Source: Mycolicibacterium sp. CR10
GTDB lineage: Bacteria > Actinomycetota > Actinomycetes > Mycobacteriales > Mycobacteriaceae
Direction: 5' to 3'
NCBI RefSeq assembly: GCF_005222675.1
Contig: NZ_STGE01000019.1
Coordinates: forward strand, 310,001-374,000
DNA: 64,000 bases
Part shown: piece after piece, positions 8,892-18,917 of the stretch
Layout of the letters: the number at the start of each line of letters is the position of its first letter
How positions within the stretch are numbered: the stretch's first letter is position 1
Notes under the pieces: model-generated
What the model saw: only the letters and a program-made list of their open reading frames with translations
Told to the model about the DNA's origin: nothing
Databases searched by the model: none
Made by a program: the position numbers and the translations under genes

Positions 8892-9560
8892 TTATGTTGT
8901 CGTTGCCGACACTCGTTCACCGAGCACGGCATTGATGGTTTCGGACGAGACCCCGAGGCCCCGCAGACAGAAGCGCTGCACCCGCTCGCGCACATCGCTC
9001 AGATCACAGTCGGCGGTGGCCCACTGTCTTTCGACGTTGGCCCACACGACCCCGTGAATGGATCGCGCTTCGTTGTCGGGGTCGATCTCGGTGAACAGCC
9101 CCAGCTCGCTGCCACGCCTGAGTTCCTCGACGAGCGGGCGCAGAATCTCGTCGTAGGCCGCGCCGACCAGCTCGGGTGCGGCGAACATCTGCGTCTGCGC
9201 CTCGAGCGACACCTTGCGCAGGTCCGACCGGATCTCCTCGTTGAAGGCAAGATCCAGACGGCCGTCCACCCAGGCCGCGACGGCGCGCGCCGGGTCCGAT
9301 GCGGCCGTCATGCGCCGCCGGAGTCGCAATTTCTCGACGCGCGCCATGTCGAGGAAGACGGCCGACACGAGTTCGTCCTTCGAACCGAAGTGCCGGTAGA
9401 ACGCCCTGGTGCTCAACTGTGAGCGTGACAGTACGGCCGCAATGCCGAGTGCGCCGACGCCCTCCTCACGCACGATCTTCGAGGCGGCCGACAGGATCGC
9501 GATGCGTATCCGAGGGTCGGGCTCGAGCTTCTTGCGCCCGCCGGTGCTTGAGGACTCCAT
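8892..9560 (-). CDS. TetR/AcrR-family transcriptional regulator
   Basis: A 222-residue regulator with the N-terminal helix-turn-helix region GIAAVLSRSQLSTRAFYRHF at about 38-57 followed by GSKDELV, the standard TetR pattern. It is embedded within an operon: 9 bases after the sulfotransferase stop and 8 bases before the SDR start. Internal placement makes autoregulation through the operon promoter at about 12017-12378 likely; a perfect palindrome sits there. Ligand unknown. Confidence 0.9.
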   Translation of the reverse strand: MESSSTGGRKKLEPDPRIRIAILSAASKIVREEGVGALGIAAVLSRSQLSTRAFYRHFGSKDELVSAVFLDMARVEKLRLRRRMTAASDPARAVAAWVDGRLDLAFNEEIRSDLRKVSLEAQTQMFAAPELVGAAYDEILRPLVEELRRGSELGLFTEIDPDNEARSIHGVVWANVERQWATADCDLSDVRERVQRFCLRGLGVSSETINAVLGERVSATTT

Positions 9561-9569
9561 ACCGAATTG

Positions 9570-10715
9570 TCAGGCCGTCGCGTCGTACGTCGACAGGTAG
9601 TCGCCGAACGCCTCGCGTACCTGCTCCTGGGTGAGTCCGTACTCCGAGAGTTCGTAGGAGTGCATGCCGCGTTGTCCCGGCTTGTGCTCGCCGGCCCACT
9701 CAATGACCTTCGCCCTTGCAGCATCGGTGAACTCGAGCCCCAGCTGCTCGTAGCTACGCGCGACGGTGCCGACCGAATCCGTCTGCAGGTCCGCGAACGA
9801 CACGTCGACGAACCGGTCGTCACCGAACTTCTTGCGGAACTCCATGGCACGCTTCATACCCTCGGCCCACCAGGCAAGCTGCTCGGCGCCGAGCTCCACC
9901 GGGTCTCTGTAGTCACTGCTCCAACTGCGGATGTAGGCGATCAGGCTGCACACCGAACCCAGGACCTTGGCCGGATCCCGGTGACTCCACAGGAATCTGG
10001 CGTCGGGGTACACCTCGACGAAGGCATCGAGCGCGAACATGTGCACCGGGGTCCGCAGATGCCACAGGTTCGGTTTGCAGCGCCACTGCAGCAGCTTGAG
10101 CACGCTGCGGTGGTATTCGTAGGTCTCCCGCATGTCGCACTGCAACAACCATTTCACGTAGCTGGGGACGCGGACCACACCGTCGAAGTGGTAGGTCCGG
10201 AAACTCATCCCCATCAGGTCCTGACACTCGGTCGCCGCCTCGGCGCCCCCGCCGTACATCGTCCGGAAGTCGGGAAACATGGTCTCGATCATCGAAATGC
10301 CCTCGGCGGCCTGCGCGATCCTCGGATCGGTGTGCTGCGTCGCGGCCTCTGGCGGCGGTGTGGGCGCCTGCGATTCCCAGGTGCGCAGCGACCGGAACTG
10401 CGGGTCGTTGGCGATCAGCTGGCCCAACGCCGTCGTGCCGGTGCGCGGCAGGCCTAGGATGACGACAGGTCCTTTGACCAACTCGTCGGCGATCTCCGGA
10501 TGGTGCTTGTAGGTGTCGACGATCTTCAGCCGCTGGATCAGCGCATTGCTGATGGTCGCGTGCTGCATCACCCGGCCCAGATCGTTGAGGGCTGCCTCGG
10601 TGTTCAACGCGTCGACCGTGCGCTCGAGACCTTCGCGGTAGTAGGGCGTTCCGAAGTCGTCGAGGCCGGTCGCCGCTTGTGCTCCGGCCTCCAGTTCGTC
10701 GGCGGTGAAGCTCAT
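9570..10715 (-). CDS. Sulfotransferase family protein
   Basis: A 381-residue PAPS-dependent sulfotransferase of the mycobacterial type. The 5'-phosphosulfate-binding loop LPRTGTT is at about 89-95. The 3'-phosphate-binding region RFLWSHRDPAKVLGS follows near residue 250, with the conserved Arg-Asp and Ser. It would move sulfate to a hydroxyl or amine on a lipid, sterol or sugar. It overlaps the DUF1214 gene by 4 bases (ATGA), so the pair is translationally coupled. Close relatives are annotated in mycobacteria as Stf-type proteins with unknown acceptors. Confidence 0.88.
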   Translation of the reverse strand: MSFTADELEAGAQAATGLDDFGTPYYREGLERTVDALNTEAALNDLGRVMQHATISNALIQRLKIVDTYKHHPEIADELVKGPVVILGLPRTGTTALGQLIANDPQFRSLRTWESQAPTPPPEAATQHTDPRIAQAAEGISMIETMFPDFRTMYGGGAEAATECQDLMGMSFRTYHFDGVVRVPSYVKWLLQCDMRETYEYHRSVLKLLQWRCKPNLWHLRTPVHMFALDAFVEVYPDARFLWSHRDPAKVLGSVCSLIAYIRSWSSDYRDPVELGAEQLAWWAEGMKRAMEFRKKFGDDRFVDVSFADLQTDSVGTVARSYEQLGLEFTDAARAKVIEWAGEHKPGQRGMHSYELSEYGLTQEQVREAFGDYLSTYDATA

Positions 10716-12016
10716 CTGTAGAACCTTTCGTGCACGGCGCGGCGACGCGCCTCGATGACCCTGGCCCGCTCGTCTGCCGTGACCATGGTGGTGTCGGCGG
10801 GCAACTCCGACACCACGTCATCGACCGCGACGATGCGCGAACTCGGCACGGGGGCGGATTCGGTTCGCACACAACGCAACAGCATCGCTCCGTTGCTGTG
10901 GCCGGCGGTGTCGAGCCAGTTGGCCACCCCCGGATCTTTCGACGAGAGAACGAATCGCACCAGACCGTCGGGGTCCACCACCGCTTGGTGCCCGTTGAGG
11001 CTGGACTGGTGGCGCCCGTAGTGAATCGTCTCCAGCCACGGGTTACCCAGCGAGATGCTCCAGTAGACGCCCTTGGGCGGCTCCACCTCGAGGATCAGCG
11101 CCTGGTCGGGCTCCAGCTCGAATCGGCCGATCACGGGGCGGTTTTCGGTCGCGGCCCCCATCGACGTCATGTCCATGGGCGGAATGAACCCGTTCGCCGG
11201 GGGCATCGCGCCGAAGTCCAGGAAGAACTTCAGGTTGTCGTAGACGAACTCACCCAGCGCGTGCAGCTGGCGCGACACCGATACGTCCAGCTCGACCGAG
11301 CGATCCTCCGGCTCGACCTCGTCACCGACACGTTCGATCTTCAGCGACGCCAGCTGCTCAGAGTCCCAGTCGTAGAGGAAATTTCGCACCGTCAGGGTCG
11401 GATGGTCGCCGGCGAGCTCGAGCCAGTTGCCGTCGTGGTGATCGGCCGACAAGATCGCCTCGAAGTTGCCGTCGGCGTCGACCTCCAGATCGTCGACCAG
11501 GTAGTTGCTGGTGGCGGCCATGCCGTCCATGGTCTGCAGCCCGACATAGCGGGCGGTGCCGCGGTTGCCGAAAAGCCGATAGGTTTCGCCCGCCCGGAGG
11601 CTCGCGTTCATGTACACGCAGTCCGGGCACTCCAGACCCCACGTGACGATGTCGTCCATGCCGGCGCGAGTCACCGCGAGCACGGGATCGGGATCGACGC
11701 GCAGCGCCATATCGATGCCGACGGCGAGCAGCACCAACAGGTGGCGCATGCCCGACGCGTAGTCGACCCGGTTCTTGTTGACCGGGGTGGACGCCACGAG
11801 TTGCTCGGCGGCGGTCAGACGCTCCTGCAGGTGCGCCCAGGCCGCGGCCAACTCACCGTCCGGACCGCCACCTCCCGACAGCGCCGCCTCGGCGATGGAG
11901 TGCGGCAACCACGCCATCGGGTTCTTCCATGCGGTGGGCTCCGGCGGATCGGCCACAGCGCCTCCGTTTCCTTCGCCCGCGAAGGGCACCCGCAGTTTTG
12001 AAAACCTCGTTTTCAT
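10712..12016 (-). CDS. DUF1214-containing protein
   Basis: About 434 residues when begun at the ATG giving MKTRFSKLRVPF; a reading frame continues 24 codons further upstream, but its sequence is low quality and I prefer the internal start. The C-terminal half contains the DUF1214 signature with WSISLGNPWLETIHYG, a pattern also present in DUF1254/DUF1214 proteins. Their biochemical function is not established. No signal peptide is visible. It is the first gene of the operon with sulfotransferase, TetR and SDR. I infer a role in the same lipid/sterol pathway from context only. Confidence 0.75.
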   Translation of the reverse strand: MKTRFSKLRVPFAGEGNGGAVADPPEPTAWKNPMAWLPHSIAEAALSGGGGPDGELAAAWAHLQERLTAAEQLVASTPVNKNRVDYASGMRHLLVLLAVGIDMALRVDPDPVLAVTRAGMDDIVTWGLECPDCVYMNASLRAGETYRLFGNRGTARYVGLQTMDGMAATSNYLVDDLEVDADGNFEAILSADHHDGNWLELAGDHPTLTVRNFLYDWDSEQLASLKIERVGDEVEPEDRSVELDVSVSRQLHALGEFVYDNLKFFLDFGAMPPANGFIPPMDMTSMGAATENRPVIGRFELEPDQALILEVEPPKGVYWSISLGNPWLETIHYGRHQSSLNGHQAVVDPDGLVRFVLSSKDPGVANWLDTAGHSNGAMLLRCVRTESAPVPSSRIVAVDDVVSELPADTTMVTADERARVIEARRRAVHERFYR

Positions 12017-12378
12017 TTGATGGTTGCCGACTATCGCCTCCGAGCGCTTCTTTGTCAATGGCCAGCGGCGGCTGCGCCCTGTCTGCACAGATCACTGGTG
12101 ATCTCCGCCCGCGGCGCGGGATCGGATCCGTCGCTGCGGCTAAAAGCCGGTCGTTTTTACCGACAAATGTCGGGGACCGGGCAGAGTAGCGGCCATGGCC
12201 GGGCTTTACACCGCCTCGGTAATCCGTCACGCAGGCCCTACGGAGTGCGCGTGGTGGGGGGCGCAACTCATACACTGACATCTTCCAACCGTCCAGAGAC
12301 GGACAGAGTCAGTGCGCCCAGCGAGAGCACGGGGCATTCGACCGCACCAGAACCGAAGCCTAGATCGGATCGAAATCG
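12017..12378. other. Divergent intergenic region between DUF1214 operon and pntA
   Basis: No gene is seen here. The region carries the palindrome described at 12160-12173 and TACACT (12271-12276), a possible -10 for pntA that would leave a leader of about 100 bases. The rest is unremarkable GC-rich sequence. Confidence 0.5.
12160..12173. promoter_or_regulatory. Perfect palindrome CCGACA-AA-TGTCGG, candidate operator
   Basis: Six-base arms with a 2-base centre, directly after a T-run. It lies about 145 bases upstream of the DUF1214 start and 205 bases upstream of pntA. The TetR gene inside the DUF1214 operon is the most obvious candidate binder; that is inference. Confidence 0.35.
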
Positions 12379-13914
12379 ATGATCATCGGGATACCGAAAG
12401 AGTCGCTGCCTGGCGAGACGCGCGTTGCCGCCACCCCGCAGACGGTCGGACAGCTGATCAAGCTGGGCTACCAGGTGCTGGTGGAGGCCGGTGCGGGTAC
12501 CGCGTCGAGCTTCTCCGATGCGGCGTTCACCGAGGCCGGTGCCGAAGTCGGATCCACCGCGCAGGTCTGGTCGGCGGACGTGGTGTTCAAGGTGAACGCC
12601 CCCTCCAGCTTCGAGATCGCGTCCCTGCGTGACGGCGCGACGCTGATCGGCCTGATCTCGCCGGCGCTGAAGCCCGAACTCGTCGAGGAACTGTCCTCGC
12701 GGAAGATCACCGTGCTGGCCATGGACGCGGTGCCGCGGATTTCGCGGGCGCAGTCGATGGATGTGCTGTCGTCGATGGCGAACATCGCCGGGTACCGAGC
12801 TGTGGTCGAGGCGGCCCACCGGTTCGGCCGGTTCTTCACCGGCCAAGTGACCGCGGCCGGAAAGGTGCCGCCGGCCAAGGTCCTCGTGGTCGGCGCCGGT
12901 GTCGCCGGACTGGCCGCCATCGGTGCGGCAGGCAGCATGGGCGCCATCGTGCGCGCCACCGACCCGCGGCCCGAGGTCGCCGACCAGGTCAAGTCTCTCG
13001 GCGGGGAGTACCTGTCCGTCGACCCGGCCGCCGCGGAAGTGTCGGCCACCGGCTACGCCAAGGAGATGGGCGACGACTACAAGGTCCGCGAGGCGCAGCT
13101 GTACGCCGAGCAGGCCCAGGACGTCGACATCATCGTCACGACCGCACTGATCCCCGGCAGGCCCGCACCGCGGATCATCACCGCCGACATGGTGGCCTCG
13201 ATGAAGTCCGGCAGCGTCATCGTCGACATGGCCGCGGCCAACGGCGGAAACGTCGAGGGCACCGTCAAGGATCAGGCGGTCGTCACCGACAACGGTGTGA
13301 CGATCATCGGCTACACCGACCTGGCCGGCCGGCTGCCCGCCACGGCCTCGCAGCTGTACGGCACCAACCTGGTGAACCTGCTCAAGCTGCTGACCCCGGA
13401 GAAGGACGGGACGCTCACCCTCGATTTCGACGACGTGGTGCAGCGCTCGGTGACGGTGGTCCGCGACGGCGAGGTCACCTGGCCGCCGCCGCCGGTGCAG
13501 GTCTCCGCGGCACCAGCCGCCGCTGCCGCTGCACCCGTGACGACGGCAAAGCCGACCAAAGAGCCGATGACGATGGGACGCCGGCTTGGCGTCACGTTCG
13601 CCGTCGCCGCGGCACTGTTCGCGCTGATCGCCCTGTCCCCCACCGCGCTGCAGGTGCACCTCACGGTCTTCGCCTTGGCGATCGTCATCGGCTACTACGT
13701 GATCGGCAATGTGCACCACGCGCTGCACACCCCACTGATGTCGGTGACCAACGCGATCTCCGGGATCATCGTCGTCGGGGCGCTGCTGCAGATCGGCCAC
13801 GGCGACACCATCATCACCGCACTGGCATTCGTGGCGATCCTGCTCGCCAGCATCAACGTCTTCGGCGGTTTCGCGGTGACGCGCCGCATGCTGGCCATGT
13901 TCTCGAGGAGCTAG
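12379..13914 (+). CDS. pntA: NAD(P) transhydrogenase subunit alpha, fused form
   Basis: A 511-residue proton-translocating transhydrogenase alpha chain. Domain I (about 1-370) starts with the family signature MIIGIPKES and carries the NAD-binding loop [10 protein letters not shown] (171-180) and the RQD-loop region. An Ala/Pro linker (about 375-395) leads to four hydrophobic helices (about 400-505), the domain II part. With PntB it couples proton influx to hydride transfer from NADH to NADP+. I recall M. tuberculosis as having this chain split in two genes (pntAa, pntAb); here the two are fused as in E. coli. The stop is 4 bases before pntB. Confidence 0.96.
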   Translation: MIIGIPKESLPGETRVAATPQTVGQLIKLGYQVLVEAGAGTASSFSDAAFTEAGAEVGSTAQVWSADVVFKVNAPSSFEIASLRDGATLIGLISPALKPELVEELSSRKITVLAMDAVPRISRAQSMDVLSSMANIAGYRAVVEAAHRFGRFFTGQVTAAGKVPPAKVLVVGAGVAGLAAIGAAGSMGAIVRATDPRPEVADQVKSLGGEYLSVDPAAAEVSATGYAKEMGDDYKVREAQLYAEQAQDVDIIVTTALIPGRPAPRIITADMVASMKSGSVIVDMAAANGGNVEGTVKDQAVVTDNGVTIIGYTDLAGRLPATASQLYGTNLVNLLKLLTPEKDGTLTLDFDDVVQRSVTVVRDGEVTWPPPPVQVSAAPAAAAAAPVTTAKPTKEPMTMGRRLGVTFAVAAALFALIALSPTALQVHLTVFALAIVIGYYVIGNVHHALHTPLMSVTNAISGIIVVGALLQIGHGDTIITALAFVAILLASINVFGGFAVTRRMLAMFSRS

Positions 13915-13918
13915 AACC

Positions 13919-15358
13919 ATGCTGACACTGGAAACCACCGCCACCGCGGCCTACGTCGTCGCAGCACTGCTGTTCATCCTGGCGCTCGCCGGGCTGTCCA
14001 AGCACGAAACCTCCCGCGCCGGTAACACTTTCGGTATCGCCGGGATGGCAGTCGCGTTGATCGCGACCATCGCGCTGGCGCTCGCCCGCCACATCGAGCC
14101 GCTGGGTCTGGCACTGCTGGTCGGGGCCATGATCGTCGGGGCCGCGATCGGTCTGTGGCGCGCCCGGGTGGTCGAGATGACCGGCATGCCCGAGCTGATC
14201 GCGCTGCTGCACAGCTTCGTCGGCCTGGCCGCCGTGCTGGTCGGCTGGAACGGCTACCTGCACGTCGAGGGCGACGTCGGCGGTGCCGAAGCCGTGGCAC
14301 TCAGCAGCGAAGGGCTGCTGGGCATCCACTCGGCCGAGGTCGTCATCGGCGTCTTCATCGGCGCAGTCACGTTCACCGGCTCGATCGTCGCCAACCTCAA
14401 GCTCTCGGCACGCATCAAGTCGGCGCCGATGATGCTGCCCGGCAAGAACATCCTCAACGTCGGCGCGCTGATCGCCTTCGCCGCGCTCACCGTCTGGTTC
14501 GTCATCGACCCGCAGCTGTGGCTTCTCATCGTGGTCACGGTGCTGGCCCTGCTGCTCGGCTGGCACCTGGTGGCCTCGATCGGCGGCGGCGACATGCCGG
14601 TCGTGGTGTCGATGCTCAACAGCTACTCCGGCTGGGCGGCCGCGGCGTCGGGCTTCCTGCTGGGCAACGACCTGCTGATCATCACCGGCGCGCTGGTGGG
14701 CTCCTCCGGCGCCTACCTGTCCTACATCATGTGCAAGGCGATGAATCGCTCGTTCATCTCCGTCATCGCCGGCGGTTTCGGAATCGAGGCCGGCCCGGCC
14801 GAGGACAAGGACTACGGCGAGCACCGCGAGATCACCGCCGACGGCGCCGCCGAACTACTCAGCTCGGCCAGCTCGGTGATCATCACCCCCGGGTACGGCA
14901 TGGCCGTCGCACAGGCCCAGTACGGGGTCGCCGACCTGACCCGCAAGCTGCGCGACCGCGGCGTCGACGTCCGCTTCGGCATCCACCCCGTCGCGGGACG
15001 GCTGCCCGGCCACATGAACGTGCTGCTGGCCGAGGCCAAGGTGCCCTACGACATCGTGCTCGAGATGGACGAGATCAACGACGACTTCGCCGGCACCTCG
15101 GTCGTGCTGGTCATCGGCGCCAACGACACCGTGAACCCGGCGGCGGAGGACGATCCGAGCAGCCCCATCGCCGGCATGCCGGTGCTGACGGTGTGGAACG
15201 CCGACCACGTCATCGTGTTCAAACGGTCCATGGCCTCCGGCTACGCCGGGGTGCAGAACCCGCTGTTCTTCCGGGAGAACACCCAGATGCTCTTCGGTGA
15301 CGCGAAGGACCGGGTGGACGCGATCAACGCGGCGCTCTCGGTCGGCGAACGGGTCTGA
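13919..15358 (+). CDS. pntB: NAD(P) transhydrogenase subunit beta
   Basis: A 479-residue membrane protein. The first about 270 residues form multiple transmembrane helices of domain II; the C-terminal soluble domain III binds NADP(H), shown by [16 protein letters not shown] near residue 325 and the motif [12 protein letters not shown] near 398. It follows pntA by 4 bases and forms the functional complex with it in the cytoplasmic membrane. It converges on a sensor kinase gene with only 3 bases between the stops. Confidence 0.97.
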   Translation: MLTLETTATAAYVVAALLFILALAGLSKHETSRAGNTFGIAGMAVALIATIALALARHIEPLGLALLVGAMIVGAAIGLWRARVVEMTGMPELIALLHSFVGLAAVLVGWNGYLHVEGDVGGAEAVALSSEGLLGIHSAEVVIGVFIGAVTFTGSIVANLKLSARIKSAPMMLPGKNILNVGALIAFAALTVWFVIDPQLWLLIVVTVLALLLGWHLVASIGGGDMPVVVSMLNSYSGWAAAASGFLLGNDLLIITGALVGSSGAYLSYIMCKAMNRSFISVIAGGFGIEAGPAEDKDYGEHREITADGAAELLSSASSVIITPGYGMAVAQAQYGVADLTRKLRDRGVDVRFGIHPVAGRLPGHMNVLLAEAKVPYDIVLEMDEINDDFAGTSVVLVIGANDTVNPAAEDDPSSPIAGMPVLTVWNADHVIVFKRSMASGYAGVQNPLFFRENTQMLFGDAKDRVDAINAALSVGERV

Positions 15359-15361
15359 GCC

Positions 15362-16564
15362 TCAGCCACCAGGTTCGGGCGGCGAGGTGGCCGTCACCGT
15401 CGTACCGGATCCCGGTGCCGAGTCGATGCGCAGCGACCCACCCATGGCGTCGAATCGCGCCACCAGCGACCCGAGCCCGATGTGGCCTTCCGCCAATGAC
15501 TTCCCGACGATCGCCGGATCGAAGCCGGAGCCGTCGTCGGCGATCGACAGAACCACCCGGTCGCCGCGGCGAATGAGGCCTACCTGCACCGTCGTGGCGT
15601 GGGCGTGTTTACCGATGTTGGTGAGCAACTCGCGGGCCGCCCGGTACAGCAGCGATTGGCTCTGAGGCTTGTCGACCTCCTCTAGCTCGGCAACCACCTC
15701 GATGTCGTCGTAGCGAGACTGGAACTGTCGCAACAACTCCCGCACACCGGCGGTGAGGCCCAGCTGTGCGAGCACCTGCGGGTGCAGCTGGGTGACGGTA
15801 GAGCGCAGGCCGGTGGCCGTCTCCTGCAGCGCGGCGTACACCATGTCCAGCGCGGGGTCGGGGTTACGTTCGCGGGCCTCGTCGAGTTCGAGGCGGGCCG
15901 CCAGCAATGTCTGCAGCGGCCCGTCGTGCAGGTGCTCGGCGACCTCGCGGTGGTAGCGCTCGTCGGACTGCATGGCTTCGGACACCAGCTGCACCCGCAC
16001 CTCCTGCAGCGCCCGGAGTCGTTGCGCCCTCCGGGTCAGCACGAAGCTCAAGGCGGTCATCGCCACCGCGAGCCACACGATGAATCCGAAATGGGTGTAA
16101 ACGATGTCGGGCAGGCCCATCTTGTCGTCGCGCTTCGAGTAGACGATCCACACCGTGAGATAGCCGACCGCCGAGACCGACCCGATGATCGCCGTCAATC
16201 CGGGGCGATCCTGGAAGGCCACCGAGATCGGCACGAGGAAGAACACCGGAAGCAGCGCCGCGGTTGCGCCGCCCGACACCACGCACAGCACGAGAACGAC
16301 CAGCAGATCCACGCCCGTCGACGCCCAGTCCGCCCATCGCGGCACGGGTCCGCGTATCACCGCCAACAGCCACACCACTGCCGCGACTGCGTAGAGGCCG
16401 ATGATCACCGCATAGAGCTCGGGAAGCCAGTGGTCGACCTCCCAGATCCACACCAGCATCGCGATCAGGGCGATCAGCGGCAGCCGCAGCACGGCCGACA
16501 CACGGACCGGCTCGGCCGCAAGGTAGTCGCGAAGCTCGCTGAGTCGCTGCAGGAAGACGCTCAT
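15362..16564 (-). CDS. Membrane sensor histidine kinase, NarL/DegS type
   Basis: A 400-residue kinase. Five to six N-terminal hydrophobic segments (about 20-180) form a membrane sensor without an obvious extracytoplasmic domain. The phosphoacceptor motif EHLHDGPLQTLLAAR (HisKA_3) lies near residue 210, the N-box as LTNIGKHA, and ATP loops DDGSGFD and GHIGLGSL complete the catalytic domain. It autophosphorylates and signals to the response regulator encoded immediately upstream (1 base between). The signal is unknown; membrane-embedded sensors of this sort often follow envelope or respiratory state. That it sits between the transhydrogenase and fadE2 may be meaningful or accidental. Confidence 0.93.
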   Translation of the reverse strand: MSVFLQRLSELRDYLAAEPVRVSAVLRLPLIALIAMLVWIWEVDHWLPELYAVIIGLYAVAAVVWLLAVIRGPVPRWADWASTGVDLLVVLVLCVVSGGATAALLPVFFLVPISVAFQDRPGLTAIIGSVSAVGYLTVWIVYSKRDDKMGLPDIVYTHFGFIVWLAVAMTALSFVLTRRAQRLRALQEVRVQLVSEAMQSDERYHREVAEHLHDGPLQTLLAARLELDEARERNPDPALDMVYAALQETATGLRSTVTQLHPQVLAQLGLTAGVRELLRQFQSRYDDIEVVAELEEVDKPQSQSLLYRAARELLTNIGKHAHATTVQVGLIRRGDRVVLSIADDGSGFDPAIVGKSLAEGHIGLGSLVARFDAMGGSLRIDSAPGSGTTVTATSPPEPGG

Positions 16565-16565
16565 G

Positions 16566-17207
16566 TCAGTCGAGCAGTTTGCGCCGCATGGCCTCCGCGA
16601 CGGCGGCCGCCCTGTCGTTCACACCGAGCTTCTCGTAGAGCCGCTGCACGTGGGTCTTGACGGTGGACGGGGCGAGGAACAGGTCCTTGGCCATGGCGGG
16701 GATGCTGCTGCCCGCCGCGATCAGCGCCAGCACCTCCCGTTCGCGGGGGCTCAGCACCGGTGCGTCGTTGTCGCCGCGCCTGCGGATCTCGCCCGCCAGC
16801 CCGGCGGCCAGGCTGGGCGCCACGACATCGCGGCCCTTGGCGCAGTCGAGGACCGCGTTGACCAGCTCGCTGCGGCTCGACTCCTTGGGTAGGAAACCCG
16901 CCGCTCCGTCCTGCAGCGCCTTGTAGACGATCGCCGCTTCGTCGTGCGCGGAGATCAACAACACCCGCGTGGGCAACGCGTCGCGCATCACCGCGGCGGC
17001 GACCTCACTGCCGTCCATGCCCGGCATCCGGTAGTCCAGCAGCGCCACCTGGGGGTGGTGTTCGCGGATCGCCGCCAGCGCAGCGGGGCCGTCGTCGGCC
17101 TCGGCCACCACGTCGATGGAATCGCTGGACTGCAGTGCACGCACGACGCCGTCGCGGAACATCGGGTGGTCGTCGCCGACCACCACCCGCACCTTCTCGC
17201 CGGTCAC
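16566..17207 (-). CDS. Response regulator, NarL/LuxR family
   Basis: A receiver domain ([15 protein letters not shown]; phospho-acceptor Asp in [12 protein letters not shown]; switch Ser in LLISAHDE; Lys in FLPKE) and a C-terminal LuxR helix-turn-helix ([15 protein letters not shown] ... [16 protein letters not shown]). About 213 residues from the chosen GTG, which has GGAAGG nine bases upstream. Longer in-frame starts at 17258 (ATG after GGGGGAA) and 17276 exist but would add an atypical leader of 17-23 residues. It pairs with the kinase 1 base downstream and would activate or repress targets not identifiable here. Confidence 0.93.
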   Translation of the reverse strand: MTGEKVRVVVGDDHPMFRDGVVRALQSSDSIDVVAEADDGPAALAAIREHHPQVALLDYRMPGMDGSEVAAAVMRDALPTRVLLISAHDEAAIVYKALQDGAAGFLPKESSRSELVNAVLDCAKGRDVVAPSLAAGLAGEIRRRGDNDAPVLSPREREVLALIAAGSSIPAMAKDLFLAPSTVKTHVQRLYEKLGVNDRAAAVAEAMRRKLLD

Positions 17208-17385
17208 GATCGCCAGCCTTCCACAGCAAACACCCGCCATCCCCCGATTGGTGGACATCGAATTCCCCCGGGTCATCCACCGGCCGACGGACAGACGCGG
17301 CCGCTCCGCCGGGGCATTCTTGAGTCATCGCCCGAGCGCACCCGCTACGGCCACGAAATGGCTACTGCCCCAAAGGAACCCGATC

Positions 17386-17610
17386 ATGATTCCCATCGCC
17401 CGCTACCTGAGCCTGCTGCTGCTGTCCGCCGCCGTCATCGGCCTCGTCGCCCTCGGCGTCGCCGGCACGGCCGGTGCCGAGGTCAGCACCACCCAGACCA
17501 ACGGACACACCGCCATCGTGGCCACCCCCAAGACCACGGCGAAGCCGCCGCAGTGGGCGGGCAGCCACCGCCGCCACGGCAGCTACCACCACAGCCCGTT
17601 CCGGCGCTGA
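17386..17610 (+). CDS. Small exported His/Pro-rich peptide, unknown function
   Basis: A 74-residue protein with a clear Sec signal peptide: MIPIAR, a long hydrophobic core with [15 protein letters not shown], and cleavage expected at about AGTAGA-E. The mature part of about 43 residues is Thr/Lys then His/Arg-rich ([14 protein letters not shown]). AAAGGAA lies just upstream. A strong hairpin terminator follows 20 bases after the stop, so it is probably its own transcript. It diverges from the two-component genes. No family recognised; metal binding through the histidines is only a guess. Confidence 0.7.
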   Translation: MIPIARYLSLLLLSAAVIGLVALGVAGTAGAEVSTTQTNGHTAIVATPKTTAKPPQWAGSHRRHGSYHHSPFRR

Positions 17611-17629
17611 CACCCGACCACCCTCCGCA

Positions 17630-17657
17630 GGCCCTCCCCGGACAACCGGGGAGGGCC
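17630..17657 (+). terminator. Hairpin terminator after small exported protein
   Basis: A perfect 12-bp stem (GGCCCTCCCCGG / CCGGGGAGGGCC) with a 4-base ACAA loop, followed by GTTCTC. It lacks a long T-tract, as is usual in mycobacteria. It ends 30 bases before the fadE2 start, so the fadE2-ptpB promoter must overlap or lie just downstream of it. Confidence 0.7.
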
Positions 17658-17687
17658 GTTCTCAACGCGTGTCATATCGTGACGGGC

Positions 17688-18917
17688 ATGGACTTCGCGA
17701 TGTCGGCCAAAGGTCAGGACTACCACGATCGGCTCGTCGACTTCATGACGGAGTTCGTGTTTCCCGCCGAGGAGTCCTACGAGCAGTACCGGCTCGAGGC
17801 AGGACCGAACGATCACACCGTGCCACCCGTGGTCGAGGAGCTGAAGAAGCTCGCCAAGGACCGGGGCCTGTGGAACCTGTTCCTGCCCTCGGAGTCGGGG
17901 CTGACGAACCTGGAGTACGCGCCGCTGGCCGAGCTGTCGGGGTGGAGCATGGAACTGGCGCCCGAGGCGCTGAACTGCGCGGCGCCCGACACCGGCAACA
18001 TGGAGACGCTGCACCTGTTCGCCACCCCGGAGCAAAGCAAGCAGTGGCTCGAGCCGCTGCTCAACGGTGAGATCCGCAGCGCCTTCGCGATGACCGAGCC
18101 GGCGGTGGCCTCCAGCGATGCCCGCAACATCGAGACGACGATGCTGCGCGACGGCGGCGACTATGTCATCAACGGCCGCAAGTGGTGGATCTCGGGCGCC
18201 GCCGACCCGCGCTGCAAGATCCTGATCGTCATGGGCCGCACCAACCCCGACGCGGCGAGCCATCAGCAGCAGTCGATGATCCTGGTCCCGATCGATACCC
18301 CGGGTGTGTCGGTCGAGCGGTCGCTGCCGGTGTTCGGTTGGCAGGATCAGCACGGCCACTGCGAGATCACCTTCGACAACGTCCGGGTGCCCGTGTCGAA
18401 TCTGCTCGACGAAGAGGGCAGCGGCTTCGCGATCGCGCAGGCACGCCTCGGGCCGGGCCGCATCCACCACTGCATGCGCGCGATCGGCGTGGCCGAGCGG
18501 GCGCTGGCGCTGATGGTCGACCGGGTGAACACCCGCATCGCCTTCGGCAAGCCGTTGGCTGAGCAGGGTGTGGTTCAGCAGCAGGTTGCCCTGTCGCGCA
18601 ACGAGATCGACCAGGCCCGGCTGCTGTGCCACAAGGCCGCGTGGGTGATCGACGAGAAGGGCAACAAGGAGGCCCGCAACGAAGTGGCGATGATCAAGGC
18701 GGTGGCACCGCAAATGGCATGCAACGTGATCGACCGCGCCATCCAGGTGCACGGTGCCGCCGGTGTCAGCGACGACACCCCGCTGGCGCGGCTCTACGGC
18801 TGGCACCGCGCGATGCGTCTGTTCGACGGACCGGACGAGGTGCACATGCGCAGCATCGCCCGGGCCGAGCTGGGCCGGGAGAAGAGCGCCTTCGCCGCGG
18901 CGGTGACGCGCACGTGA
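17688..18917 (+). CDS. fadE2: Acyl-CoA dehydrogenase (FadE2-like)
   Basis: A 409-residue flavoprotein of the acyl-CoA dehydrogenase family. [19 protein letters not shown] and [14 protein letters not shown] are the FAD/substrate-binding signatures; the C-terminal [14 protein letters not shown] and GPDEVH are also characteristic of ACAD10/11-like members. Start chosen at the ATG giving [13 protein letters not shown]; the frame is open far upstream but runs through the small gene and terminator. It introduces a double bond into an acyl-CoA. It overlaps ptpB by 4 bases (GTGA). The same fadE2-ptpB pair is, from memory, Rv0154c-Rv0153c in M. tuberculosis. Confidence 0.9.
   Translation: MDFAMSAKGQDYHDRLVDFMTEFVFPAEESYEQYRLEAGPNDHTVPPVVEELKKLAKDRGLWNLFLPSESGLTNLEYAPLAELSGWSMELAPEALNCAAPDTGNMETLHLFATPEQSKQWLEPLLNGEIRSAFAMTEPAVASSDARNIETTMLRDGGDYVINGRKWWISGAADPRCKILIVMGRTNPDAASHQQQSMILVPIDTPGVSVERSLPVFGWQDQHGHCEITFDNVRVPVSNLLDEEGSGFAIAQARLGPGRIHHCMRAIGVAERALALMVDRVNTRIAFGKPLAEQGVVQQQVALSRNEIDQARLLCHKAAWVIDEKGNKEARNEVAMIKAVAPQMACNVIDRAIQVHGAAGVSDDTPLARLYGWHRAMRLFDGPDEVHMRSIARAELGREKSAFAAAVTRT

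Noticed and set aside
10730..12001. 423-codon plus-strand frame over the DUF1214 gene
   Set aside because: Shadow frame; the minus strand carries the conserved DUF1214 pattern and operon overlaps.
12268..14824. Long minus-strand frames across pntA and pntB
   Set aside because: Opposite to clear transhydrogenase genes; His/Arg/Asp-rich shadow sequence.
16944..17687. N-terminal extension of the acyl-CoA dehydrogenase frame
   Set aside because: It would run through the regulator's 5' end, the small exported protein and a strong terminator hairpin; homology begins at MDFAMSAKG.
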